From Hyphomonadaceae bacterium (GTDB lineage Bacteria; Pseudomonadota; Alphaproteobacteria; Caulobacterales; Hyphomonadaceae): a DNA stretch of 64,000 nt. The stretch is from assembly GCA_024742355.1 (NCBI GenBank), contig JANSYM010000008.1, forward strand, positions 1-64,000, in the 5' to 3' direction. The notes beneath the pieces are model-generated. The model had not been told where the DNA came from. It searched no databases and worked only from the letters and a program-made list of their open reading frames with translations. Each line of letters starts with the position of its first letter. Position 1 is the first letter of the stretch. The position numbers and the translations under genes are program-made. Positions 54,080 to 62,692 of the stretch are shown here, in pieces.

Positions 54080-55156
54080 TCAGCTATCCAGCCCGCAAAT
54101 CGGACTGTAGCCAAGGCGTGTTCTGGCATAGTGATCTGAAATTTCAGCCCGCGCGCTCAGCAAGCCTAGTGTGCTGCGATTCGGGTAGGTCGGGCCAGAT
54201 TTTCCGACTAATGCGCTCGCCATGCGGACCATGGCTTCAAATCGCTCGCGCCCCAGGATTTGCCGCAAAATCCGGCTCAAGCGGGCAGCAGCAGACGGCG
54301 CGCTTGTCACCACTGGCTCTGACCCCGGCGCCGGCAGGCGATCCTCGAGCTGCTGTAGCGGAAGGAATTCGACACTGCCCTGCCCTATGGCATCGATGTG
54401 CGCCTTGTAAAACGCGCTCCAATCGGGCGTCTCAGGACCATTCAAGATGAAGCGCTCATGCCCCAATTCCTGCACCAGCCCGGCCCGCAGCGCGGCCTGG
54501 ACCACATCGTCCACGTGGATTGCAGGACACAGCCCAACCGGATCGGGCAAGATCACCGGCCCTTGTTTCAATGCGGCTCTCGGGCGATCCGTCCACATGG
54601 CGCTGCCTGGACCATGCACGATCCCGGGCTGCAGGATGGCGACGGGTTTGCCCCCGGCCATGAGGGCCTCTTCCATGGCGATTTTTGCATCGCGATAATC
54701 TTCCAGACCGGTGCGCGTCACCGCGGCGTCCTGATCGATTTTGCCGCCTGGCCAATGGTCATACACAACCATTGAGCTCATATGGATGATGCGCTGAAGC
54801 TCTGATGCTTGCGTGGCCGCACACAGAGACGAGAAAACATCCAGATTCTCCCGGCCGCTGGCTCTCACATCATAAGCCAGGTGGAATAGAATTTCTTTAT
54901 GCTTCAAAGCACTCGACAGGAACTCGCCGTTTGAGAGCTGCCCGATCTCGACCGAGGCGCCCCGGCGTTTGAACCCGCTTGCCCCATGCCCGGATCGCAA
55001 GATGACGGTGACCTCGGCACCGAGCTCCAGCAGCGCCGTAACCAGGCGCCGCCCGATGAACCCGGTGGCACCCGTGACAATGACGGATTTGCCTGCGACC
55101 CCATCACGGGCCTCGGTCAGAAAATCTTCCGGCAAAACAGGCATTTCAGTCATCAT
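54080..55156 (-). CDS. NAD-dependent epimerase/dehydratase family protein
   Basis: A 358-aa extended SDR. The nucleotide-binding segment is GKSVIVTGATGFIGRRLVTALLELG near residue 20. IHMSSMVVYD is the Ser/Tyr region, and the downstream YRDAKIAMEEAL supplies YxxxK. VHGPGSAMWTDRPRAAL and HVDDVVQAALRAGL are typical of sugar epimerases or ketoreductases. The start is one of three consecutive ATGs (55159, 55156, 55153), with AGGA just before; the long upstream frame is rejected. Its substrate is unknown; the gene lies alone between the two sugar modules and may feed either. Confidence 0.82.
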   Translation of the reverse strand: MMTEMPVLPEDFLTEARDGVAGKSVIVTGATGFIGRRLVTALLELGAEVTVILRSGHGASGFKRRGASVEIGQLSNGEFLSSALKHKEILFHLAYDVRASGRENLDVFSSLCAATQASELQRIIHMSSMVVYDHWPGGKIDQDAAVTRTGLEDYRDAKIAMEEALMAGGKPVAILQPGIVHGPGSAMWTDRPRAALKQGPVILPDPVGLCPAIHVDDVVQAALRAGLVQELGHERFILNGPETPDWSAFYKAHIDAIGQGSVEFLPLQQLEDRLPAPGSEPVVTSAPSAAARLSRILRQILGRERFEAMVRMASALVGKSGPTYPNRSTLGLLSARAEISDHYARTRLGYSPICGLDS

Positions 55157-55290
55157 CATTGTCCTAGTTTGGTCATTTCGCGCAATTCTGCCAGAGATTA
55201 TTTGAAAGACGCGTTTTCGATGGTGGCGACTGGCCTTATTATTGCGTAAGTCGGGAAGCTTGAACAAAACCTGTTTCACATGAGGGGACT

Positions 55291-56271
55291 ATGCGCATTT
55301 TGATCACTGGTGGGGCTGGATTTATCGGATCTCACCTGTCTGAGCGACTGGTGGCCGAAGGCCATGACGTGGTTGCCCTGGACGACCTCTCAACGGGCCA
55401 GAAACAGAACCTGGCAAGCCTGGAAGGCAACAATCATTTCCGCTTCATCGAAGGTTCGGTCCTCGACACTGATCTCGTCGATCAACTGGTCGACGAGGCA
55501 GATATGGTGTTCCACATGGCCGCCGCGGTCGGTGTGAAGAAGATCATGGACGAGCCGAGCAGCTCGATCCTGACCAACATTACGGGTACGGAAAACGTCC
55601 TGAAGGCCGCGATCCCAGGCAAAACACCGACCTTCATCGCCTCGACATCAGAAGTTTACGGCAAGACCACGAAATTCCCGTTCTGCGAAGACGATGACAT
55701 GACCATCGGCGCGACCAAGAATTTGCGCTGGTCCTATGCAAGTGCCAAGCAGCTCGATGAGTTTCTCGCCCTCGCTTATGCGCGCGAGGTCGATCTGCCT
55801 GTCGTTGTCCTGCGCTTCTTCAATACGACTGGCCCACGCCAGACCGGGCGATACGGCATGGTCCTGCCGAACTTTGTGGTCAATGCGCTCACCGGCAAGC
55901 CGCTAAAGGTTCACGGGACCGGCGAACAGTCGCGCTGTTTCGGACATGTCTTTGACGTGATCGAAGCGCTCGTCCGTCTGATGGACAAGCCGGAAGCGTT
56001 TGGCGAGGTCTATAATATCGGCACCGATCAGGAAGTCTCGATCATGGAACTGGCGCAGAAAGTCGTTGCCGCGACGGAGTCTGAGTCCGAGATCGACCTC
56101 ATCCCCTATTCCGATGTCTATCCGGAAGGGTTCGAGGACATGGCGCGCCGTCTGCCAAGTGTGGAAAAACTTCAGGCCACCATCGATTTCCGGCCAATGC
56201 GAACGCTCGACGAGATCATTGCGGATATCGTCAAGGAAAAACGCGCCGCCTTGAATCTGGAGGCCCGTTAA
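55291..56271 (+). CDS. NDP-sugar epimerase/dehydratase (GalE/RfbB-like SDR)
   Basis: A 326-aa extended SDR with MRILITGGAGFIGSHLSERLV, DDLSTGQKQNL (UDP-sugar epimerase-like), FHMAAAVGVKKIM, ASTSEVYGK and YASAKQLDEFLALAY (YxxxK), LRFFNTTGPRQTGRYGMVLPNF and a C-terminal substrate part. The pattern is closest to UDP-glucose/UDP-glucuronate 4-epimerases and UDP-xylose-type decarboxylases. AGGGGA precedes the ATG. It starts the four-gene unit epimerase-methyltransferase-GT-C-GMC oxidoreductase. Confidence 0.9.
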   Translation: MRILITGGAGFIGSHLSERLVAEGHDVVALDDLSTGQKQNLASLEGNNHFRFIEGSVLDTDLVDQLVDEADMVFHMAAAVGVKKIMDEPSSSILTNITGTENVLKAAIPGKTPTFIASTSEVYGKTTKFPFCEDDDMTIGATKNLRWSYASAKQLDEFLALAYAREVDLPVVVLRFFNTTGPRQTGRYGMVLPNFVVNALTGKPLKVHGTGEQSRCFGHVFDVIEALVRLMDKPEAFGEVYNIGTDQEVSIMELAQKVVAATESESEIDLIPYSDVYPEGFEDMARRLPSVEKLQATIDFRPMRTLDEIIADIVKEKRAALNLEAR

Positions 56272-56275
56272 GCCC

Positions 56276-57061
56276 ATGGCCGTGATCACTCGCCTGGAAA
56301 AACTCACCCGCGATGTTGCGACGGTGCTTCTGCCGCATGGCCTGCGCAAATGGATGCGCAAACAACAGCGCATTCACAAATTGCAGTCTGTCCCGGTCGG
56401 TAGCGTTGATTTTGGCGGCCTGCGCCGTCTGTCACCGATCAGCTCGATCTTCGGTCAGGATCGCGACCTGCTGACCATCGAACGCTACTACATTGAACAA
56501 TATCTCGAGAATAATTCAGACGATGTGAAAGGCCGTTGCCTGGAAATGGGCGATGCCACCTACATCAAGAAATTCGGCGGTGACAAAGTCACCAAGATTG
56601 ATGTTCTCAATTATGTCGAAGGCAATCCAGACGCGACAATCGTCGCTGATCTGACCGATGCCCCGCACATTCCGGACAATACGTTTGACTGCATCATCAT
56701 CACGCAGACGCTGCAAATGATCTTCGACGTCAATAAAGCGATCGAAACACTGTATCGAATCCTCAAACCGGGCGGCGTCGTCCTGTGCACGTCGCATGGC
56801 ATGACCCGCGTCGCGCGCCGTGAAGGCGTCGATGATTGGGGCGAGTATTGGCACTTTACGACGCAGTCCAAGCGGCATCTGTTTCACGCTCACTTCCCGA
56901 AAGACCATGTCGAGGTCTCAACCGTCGGCAACGTCTTTACCTGTATCTGCAACCTGCATGGCCTGGGGGCGAGCGAGATTGATCCGGTCGAGCTCAACAC
57001 CCATGACCCGAATTTTGAGATGCTGGTTCTCGTACGGGCCCAGAAACCCCTGGACGCATGA
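56276..57061 (+). CDS. Class I SAM-dependent methyltransferase
   Basis: A 261-aa protein with a Methyltransf_11-like core. The glycine-rich motif I is degenerate (GRCLEMGDATYIKKFGGDKV), followed by DLTDAPHIPDNTFDCIIITQTLQMI and RILKPGGVVLCTSHGMTRVA. The first 65 residues are basic and extra to the core. It resembles methyltransferases found among glycan glycosyltransferase genes and likely methylates a sugar or a lipid-linked glycan. Its Shine-Dalgarno GGAGG is in the epimerase 3' end, and its stop overlaps the GT-C start (ATGA). Confidence 0.82.
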   Translation: MAVITRLEKLTRDVATVLLPHGLRKWMRKQQRIHKLQSVPVGSVDFGGLRRLSPISSIFGQDRDLLTIERYYIEQYLENNSDDVKGRCLEMGDATYIKKFGGDKVTKIDVLNYVEGNPDATIVADLTDAPHIPDNTFDCIIITQTLQMIFDVNKAIETLYRILKPGGVVLCTSHGMTRVARREGVDDWGEYWHFTTQSKRHLFHAHFPKDHVEVSTVGNVFTCICNLHGLGASEIDPVELNTHDPNFEMLVLVRAQKPLDA

Positions 57062-58512
57062 CACGCTGGTTTTCAGATCGGGACCATCAGATCCTGACTG
57101 GCATCCTGCTGCTGGCGCTGGGGCTCAGGGTCTGGGGATTGAACGCCCCGCTCTGGTATGACGAGATCACCACAGTAGAGACGCATTTGCGCCTGCCCTG
57201 GGATGAGATGATGACGTCCTACTCGATGAACCATCATTACCTTTACAGCCTGCAAGCCAAACTCTCCGCCAGCCTGTTCGGCGAAGCGGCCTGGAGCGTG
57301 CGCCTGCCCGCGATGATATTTGGTGTCGGTTCTGTCGCTGCGATCTGGGTGCTGGCCAAACGCGTTGCCGGGACACCCATTGCCCACATCACGGCATTGC
57401 TGCTGGCCCTGTCTTTCCACCACATCTGGTTCTCGCAGAATGCACGCGGCTATACAGAGCTCGCTTTCTGGAGCACGCTCGGCATGATCTTTTTCCTCGA
57501 AGGGATGCGTGATCCGCGCCTGAAAGTCTGGCTCGCATATGCCGCCTGCCTGGCGCTCGCGATTGCCACCCATCTGACCGGCTTTTTCTTTTTCGCGGCC
57601 CAGGGGCTCGTCTGGCTGGTCATTGCATTGCTGAAAATCAGACGGGTTGGCGTTCTGGACAATTCCATCCGGTGGCCCGCCATCGGCTACATTGTCGGCG
57701 GCGTAGCAGCATTGGCCTTCTATGCGCCGATCCTGAGCAGCGTGGTAGAGGTCACAAGCACAGTGAACGAAACGTCCAAAGTCGACGTTATGCAAGAATA
57801 CCAGAATCCGTTCTGGTCGGTCCTGGAAGCATTCCGGACCGTGCTTGGATCCCTCGGCCCTGCGCTTGCCATCATCGCGATCGCGGTCATTGCTCTGAGC
57901 GTGATTGGCGCAATGCATCTGCGCAAACAAAGCCCCCTCTTCGCCCCCATCGTGGGCGTTCACATCGCCCTGACAATGGCCCTACTCCTGGCGCTTGGCA
58001 TGCGTATCTGGCCACGTTTCTTCTTCGTGGATATCGGGTTTTTGATGCTGCTGATCGTGGTCGGGGTCTATGCGACTTGCGCTTGGATAAAACCGAGAAT
58101 TCCAATGCTGCCGCCCAAAGCCGTTTTCCCGTTGGCCGTCGCTGCGATGACAATCATCTCCGCAGGCCTCGCGGTCCGCAATTACGTCGCCCCGAAGCAG
58201 AACCTTGCCGGTGCTGTGGAATATGTTGCGACGGAATCAGATGCCGACGCGCGAATCTACGGCGTTGGCGTCGCCGCGGGTCTCTTTACCAGCTTTTACG
58301 GAACGAACTGGAGCGCCATCGAAACCGAAGATGAATTTGACGCGGCGATGGCAGGACCTGGCCCTGTCTATCTGGTCATCGCCTTTCCCGCACGGTCTTT
58401 CCGGACGCTGCCAGCAATGGATCAAATGGCGGAAAGCGGAACACTCGAACTTGTTAAACATTTTCCGGGCACACTTGGCGACGGCAACGTACTGATCTTC
58501 AAGCGAGGATAG
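57058..58512 (+). CDS. GT-C family glycosyltransferase (PMT_2-like)
   Basis: A 484-aa membrane protein with about 10-11 hydrophobic segments. The catalytic acidic motif follows the first helix: NAPLWYDEITTVETHL (DE near residue 38). HHIWFSQNARGYTELAFWSTLGMIFFLEGM is a typical PMT_2 loop and helix. The C-terminal ~100 residues are a soluble periplasmic domain. It overlaps the methyltransferase gene and is followed after two bases by the GMC oxidoreductase. It uses a polyprenyl-linked donor; the acceptor is unknown. Confidence 0.87.
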   Translation: MTRWFSDRDHQILTGILLLALGLRVWGLNAPLWYDEITTVETHLRLPWDEMMTSYSMNHHYLYSLQAKLSASLFGEAAWSVRLPAMIFGVGSVAAIWVLAKRVAGTPIAHITALLLALSFHHIWFSQNARGYTELAFWSTLGMIFFLEGMRDPRLKVWLAYAACLALAIATHLTGFFFFAAQGLVWLVIALLKIRRVGVLDNSIRWPAIGYIVGGVAALAFYAPILSSVVEVTSTVNETSKVDVMQEYQNPFWSVLEAFRTVLGSLGPALAIIAIAVIALSVIGAMHLRKQSPLFAPIVGVHIALTMALLLALGMRIWPRFFFVDIGFLMLLIVVGVYATCAWIKPRIPMLPPKAVFPLAVAAMTIISAGLAVRNYVAPKQNLAGAVEYVATESDADARIYGVGVAAGLFTSFYGTNWSAIETEDEFDAAMAGPGPVYLVIAFPARSFRTLPAMDQMAESGTLELVKHFPGTLGDGNVLIFKRG

Positions 58513-58514
58513 AG

Positions 58515-60047
58515 ATGAACATCGTCATCGGCTCCGGACCCGCAGGTGTCTCTGTCGCCATGGCGTTGACTGCGCGAGGCCAAAGCGTGACCATGCTCGA
58601 TGGCGGGGAGCGGCTGTCGACAGAGCTCGAACAGAGGCGCGCCGAATTCTCATCGCAATCGCCGAGCAGCTGGAACAACGCGCAGAGATCTGCGTGGCAG
58701 GAACCGCAGCTCAGCGCCACGGGTGACCTCGCCATGCGCTACGGCTCGACGCACGCGCAAGTCCCCCACGATGCAACGTTCGACGCACCCGAAATGTTTG
58801 CCGGTCGCGCCTCGCATGCGATCGGTGGCCTCTCAAATGTCTGGGGCGCCGCTGTCCTTCCATATCGCCAGCAAGATATTGAGGCCTGGCCGATCACAGC
58901 AAATGAGCTTGCTTCACACTATCAGGCAGTGGCTGAATTCATGCCGATGTCGGGAGCACCGGGCGGCGACCTGCAAGACCTGTTTCCAGCCTTCGACGCC
59001 AGCGGGCTGACATCGATTGCACCTGGCGTACAAGCGACCGCTTTGCTCGATCGTTTGTCGCGCCATCACGCCGACTTCGCGACCGCTGGCATTCGGTTCG
59101 GAGCGGCGCGTCAAGCCGTGCGCGGTGGTTGCCATCTTTGCGGGCAATGCTTGCATGGCTGCCCATGGTCGATGATTTATTCGGCTAACCAGACCCTTTC
59201 CGAGCTGAAAAAATCCGAACGATTCACCCACCGGCCCGGCGCTGTCGTGTCGCGCATATCTGCGCGCGACGGCCAGGCAGAGGTGCACCTGTCGGATGGC
59301 AGTACGTTCACGGCCAGCAAACTCTTTATTGCCGCGGGCGTTTACGAAACAGCGCGCATGGTTCTGAATTCACTTCCCGGCGACGCGCCGCCGCTGACGA
59401 TGCAGGATAGCCGACAGTTCTTCCTTCCCATGCTGCAACGCTGGTCCACGGGCGCTGACCCGGCGCAGCATCCCTTGCACACGCTGGCGAAAGTGTTCGT
59501 GGAAATCGATGATGCGGACGTATCGCCATTCCTGACGCATTCGCAGATCTATACATGGAACGAATTCTATGCCCGCGAAATGATGGCAAATTACGGTCGA
59601 GGAATTCCAGGCCTGTCCGGCCTGTTCAAGGCCATTTCCAAACGCCTGATCGTGGCGCAGACCTTCATCCACTCCGATCATTGCGACCAGGTCGAACTGC
59701 ATCTGGATGGTAAAACGCAAAAGCTGAAGCCGACCATCATCCCTAATCCGGACATGTCGGCGACGGTTGATCGCGCCTCCAAAGCGCTTGCACGTGCGCT
59801 GTCGAAGGCTGGATTACAACCGCTCAGATTCGCGACCCGACTCGAAGGGCCAGCCGCCAGTTTTCACACAGGTGGAACACTGCCAATGTCCGACACACCC
59901 GGTGCATTACAAACGGATACGCTGGGTCGCTTGTCAGGTTTTGACAATGTCCACATTGTCGATGCCTCGGTCCTGCCAACCATTCCCGCGAGTACGATCA
60001 CGTTCAGCGTCATGGCCAACGCGCACCGGATCGGCACGCTGGCCTAA
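58515..60047 (+). CDS. GMC-type oxidoreductase with ferredoxin-like Cys motif
   Basis: A 510-aa flavoprotein. The N-terminal FAD-binding motif is NIVIGSGPAGVSVAMAL. The C-terminal GMC_oxred_C part has SFHTGGTLPMSD with the candidate catalytic His451 and VHIVDASVLPTIPASTITF, where the second GMC His/Asn is replaced by the TIPAST segment. A Cys cluster C206-x2-C209-x2-C212-x3-C216-P (CHLCGQCLHGCPW) looks like a 4Fe-4S ligand set. No signal peptide is seen, so it acts in the cytosol. In this operon it probably oxidises a sugar or polyprenyl-sugar alcohol. AGGA precedes the ATG. Its stop overlaps the convergent GT4 gene. Confidence 0.85.
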   Translation: MNIVIGSGPAGVSVAMALTARGQSVTMLDGGERLSTELEQRRAEFSSQSPSSWNNAQRSAWQEPQLSATGDLAMRYGSTHAQVPHDATFDAPEMFAGRASHAIGGLSNVWGAAVLPYRQQDIEAWPITANELASHYQAVAEFMPMSGAPGGDLQDLFPAFDASGLTSIAPGVQATALLDRLSRHHADFATAGIRFGAARQAVRGGCHLCGQCLHGCPWSMIYSANQTLSELKKSERFTHRPGAVVSRISARDGQAEVHLSDGSTFTASKLFIAAGVYETARMVLNSLPGDAPPLTMQDSRQFFLPMLQRWSTGADPAQHPLHTLAKVFVEIDDADVSPFLTHSQIYTWNEFYAREMMANYGRGIPGLSGLFKAISKRLIVAQTFIHSDHCDQVELHLDGKTQKLKPTIIPNPDMSATVDRASKALARALSKAGLQPLRFATRLEGPAASFHTGGTLPMSDTPGALQTDTLGRLSGFDNVHIVDASVLPTIPASTITFSVMANAHRIGTLA

Positions 60048-61312
60048 GCCGGACCGTTTTCGAAGGCGCCAGCTTCCAGGGCCTTGGCGAGATTCTCGTC
60101 TCCACGTTTCCGCGCCGCTTTTGCGAGTTCAGCGCCATAAGCGGCCAGAACCTGTTCTTCCCGCCATGTTGTTTCAAATGCCTGTCGCGCCAATTCGCCG
60201 TGCTGCTTTCGCCAGCCTTCGTCCTGCTGGATCGTCTTCATTGCCTCGATGAGATCATCCTCGGTTTCAAACAAGGCGCCCGCATCGGCATGTTCGACAA
60301 TTTCAGGAAACGGCCCCAGCCGCCGAGCAATGACGGGCGTTCCGATTCGGAAGCTCTCAATCAGGATAATCCCAAAGGTCTCATAGCAAACCGAAGGCAC
60401 GATCAGACCGAGGGCGCCGCGATAATACGCGTTGAGTTCGTCCAGGGTCTTGCGCCCCAGGAACTTGATCCGCTCATTGTCCTTGGCCAGCGCTTTCAGC
60501 TCTTCGCTATACTCGCCATCGCCCAGGATAAGCAGGTCGGCGTCCGGATACTTATCAAATGCCGGGAACACATCCTGCAGGCCTTTGATTTTTTCGAGGC
60601 GCCCAACGAACAGGAAGTATGGCCGCTCATGTTGCGCTGGCTCAGGCAGTGCACTCGCGTCAATATCGGGCAGGAAATACGGCAAGACGGTCATGTCTTT
60701 CTGGAGCCCGAACTGCTTGTGCTTCTGCCGCGAAAACTCGCTCTTGGCGATCAGCAGGTCAATCTGGTCGAGCTTGCGTTCGAGAAAGCCTGTATAGCGC
60801 CAGAGTTGCGGGGGTCGCTTGTAACTGAGCGTGCATTTCAGGCAGGCGCGTTCTTCGCACAACGCCTTGTTCTCTTTCCAAAGCACGTGCATCGGGCAAA
60901 CCAGCCAGTGTTCGTGGGCTTCGTAAATTTTCAGCGCGTCACCATAGTCGAGCAAGCCCGGGCCGCCGACGAGCGAGGTGTTGTTGTGCCAGATAATATC
61001 GAATTCGCCATCATCGATCAGCTGTCTGATCGCGCCGCCATGCACCAGCGGACGACCGGTTTGCTGGGTCAGCAGATTTGTCATGACCGGCCACTGAGAA
61101 GACAAAGCGATCTCGATGACGCCATCGTCGGAATAGGTTTTGCCGGACAGCTCGCCGCCCATGGTCTGATAGGCATCCTTGTCGTGGACGACTGTGACGC
61201 GATGGCCTCGGCGGACCAAGGCCTGCGCCATGCGCTGCACACCAACCGCGTCGCCACCGAACGAGTAAGGCGGGTAAAACGTGGTGAACATCAGTATCTT
61301 CAATGCGCGCAT
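60044..61312 (-). CDS. Glycosyltransferase family 4 protein
   Basis: A 422-aa GT-B enzyme. The N-terminal lobe has MFTTFYPPYSFGGDAVGVQRMAQALVRRGH. The donor-binding lobe has YFLFVGRLEKIKGLQDVF, ILGDGEYSEEL and PSVCYETFGIILIESFRIGTPVIARRLGPFPEIV (the EX7E motif). Between them is a Cys cluster, CPMHVLWKENKALCEERACLKC, known from several GT4 subfamilies and probably structural or zinc-binding. AGGA precedes the ATG. It is monocistronic and convergent with the GMC gene. The donor and acceptor sugars are not predictable. Confidence 0.92.
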   Translation of the reverse strand: MRALKILMFTTFYPPYSFGGDAVGVQRMAQALVRRGHRVTVVHDKDAYQTMGGELSGKTYSDDGVIEIALSSQWPVMTNLLTQQTGRPLVHGGAIRQLIDDGEFDIIWHNNTSLVGGPGLLDYGDALKIYEAHEHWLVCPMHVLWKENKALCEERACLKCTLSYKRPPQLWRYTGFLERKLDQIDLLIAKSEFSRQKHKQFGLQKDMTVLPYFLPDIDASALPEPAQHERPYFLFVGRLEKIKGLQDVFPAFDKYPDADLLILGDGEYSEELKALAKDNERIKFLGRKTLDELNAYYRGALGLIVPSVCYETFGIILIESFRIGTPVIARRLGPFPEIVEHADAGALFETEDDLIEAMKTIQQDEGWRKQHGELARQAFETTWREEQVLAAYGAELAKAARKRGDENLAKALEAGAFENGPA

Positions 61313-61488
61313 AATCAGTCCTGCTCCAACAGCTCAGACACACTCAAGTTTCGGGCCAGGTTTGCAACGAGAATTGCTCCTAAAGATGCAGGTCCGAACG
61401 CCTCAGAAAACCGGGTGAGAAAGTCGCCCGATTGCTGGCATCGAAATTGCGTTCTTCGCAACAGATTTAACCCACAAGAGTATCGGTC

Positions 61489-62676
61489 ATGCTGCAAAAG
61501 ACACAACATCTGGCGCAAGCGCTCAAAACGATTGAATCCGCAAATACGTCGCTGCGCATCCTGCAATTCTGTACGAATTTCTATCAAGGTGGCGGGATCC
61601 AGACCCATGTTCTCGAACTCTCCGAATGGTTGGAGGATCGCGGTCATGACATCTGGTTTGCAGCAGAGCCACGCCGGTCGAGCTACAACGCGGATGCAGC
61701 CAACTTCATAAAACTCTCCATGGCCGACGTCGCGAAAGTCGATGGCCACCTCCCGTTGCGCATCTTGGCGATGTTGCGAAATGCAATGAAGCTGCGCAAG
61801 GCAATCTTAAAGCACAGATTCGATATCATTCACGCACACGAAACGGCGCCCGCACTGGTGGCGCGACTCGCGACCATCGGGCTGAATATACCGATCGTGA
61901 TGACGTTTCATGGTTCAGCGCTATCGCGCCTTCCGAGCGCAGCGCGCATCGGACAGTACTGCGCTGATCTCGTTGCTTCTCCGAGCCGTATCTCGCTGAA
62001 CGCTTTGATCGAGAATGGCGTGAACGCTCAAAAGTCAAAAGTCCTGGGCCTCGGTATCAAACCGCTGCGCGAAACCACGACGGACACGATCGACGGCTTG
62101 CGCGCGCGCTATTTGCCTGACGGAAAGGGACAGATTGTTTTCAGCCCCTCACGTCTGGCCCCGCAAAAGGGGATCGATGTCATGATCGAGGTCGCGAAAC
62201 GTGTGATCAAAGAGCGCCCTGACACGCATTTCGTCGTCGCCGGCGGCGGAGTCCTGACAGGAACTGTAAACGAGTGGGCCCGAGCGGCTGGAGTCGAGCA
62301 AAACATGCACTTCATCGGTGCCATCGATACCGTCCCTGAGCATTTGCAAGCGTCGGATCTGTTCTTGTTGACCTCGCGCTGGGAGGCCCTGCCAATCTCC
62401 ATCGTTGAAGCTTTTCGCGCCGGGCTTCCGGTGGTGGCGACAGAATGCGGCGGCGTCTCGGAATTGGTTGATGATCAGGTCGGAACGCTCTGTGAGGTCG
62501 AGGATGTCGATGCTATCGCCAACGCCGTAATGCGTCTTTTGAGCTCGGACACGCTGCGGCGACAGAAACGCAATGGCGCCCTGCTGCGCAGCCAAGAAGA
62601 CCGTTTCGATGTCGATCACGTGCACGCCCAATTCCTCGCCAAGTATCAATCACTGGCGACTGAGCGTCACTCCTAA
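61489..62676 (+). CDS. Glycosyltransferase family 4 protein
   Basis: A 395-aa GT-B enzyme with an N-terminal extension of about 20 residues. It has LQFCTNFYQGGGIQTHVLELSEWLEDRGHD, DIIHAHETAPALVARLA, TFHGSALSRLPSAARIG, FSPSRLAPQKGIDVMIEV, FVVAGGGVLTG and LLTSRWEALPISIVEAFRAGLPVVATECGGVSELV (EX7E). It is divergent from the GT4 gene at 60044-61312 across a 176-base gap and convergent with the flippase gene, 16 bases apart. It probably adds one sugar to the lipid-linked repeat unit. Confidence 0.92.
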   Translation: MLQKTQHLAQALKTIESANTSLRILQFCTNFYQGGGIQTHVLELSEWLEDRGHDIWFAAEPRRSSYNADAANFIKLSMADVAKVDGHLPLRILAMLRNAMKLRKAILKHRFDIIHAHETAPALVARLATIGLNIPIVMTFHGSALSRLPSAARIGQYCADLVASPSRISLNALIENGVNAQKSKVLGLGIKPLRETTTDTIDGLRARYLPDGKGQIVFSPSRLAPQKGIDVMIEVAKRVIKERPDTHFVVAGGGVLTGTVNEWARAAGVEQNMHFIGAIDTVPEHLQASDLFLLTSRWEALPISIVEAFRAGLPVVATECGGVSELVDDQVGTLCEVEDVDAIANAVMRLLSSDTLRRQKRNGALLRSQEDRFDVDHVHAQFLAKYQSLATERHS

Positions 62677-62692
62677 ACACCTGGAAGTTTGG

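Noticed and set aside
60200-61711. A 503-codon plus-strand open frame across the GT4 gene at 60044-61312
   Set aside because: It lies antisense to a clear GT4 enzyme, shows no domain, is rich in Arg/Gln/Cys typical of reverse frames, and runs into the next GT4 gene.
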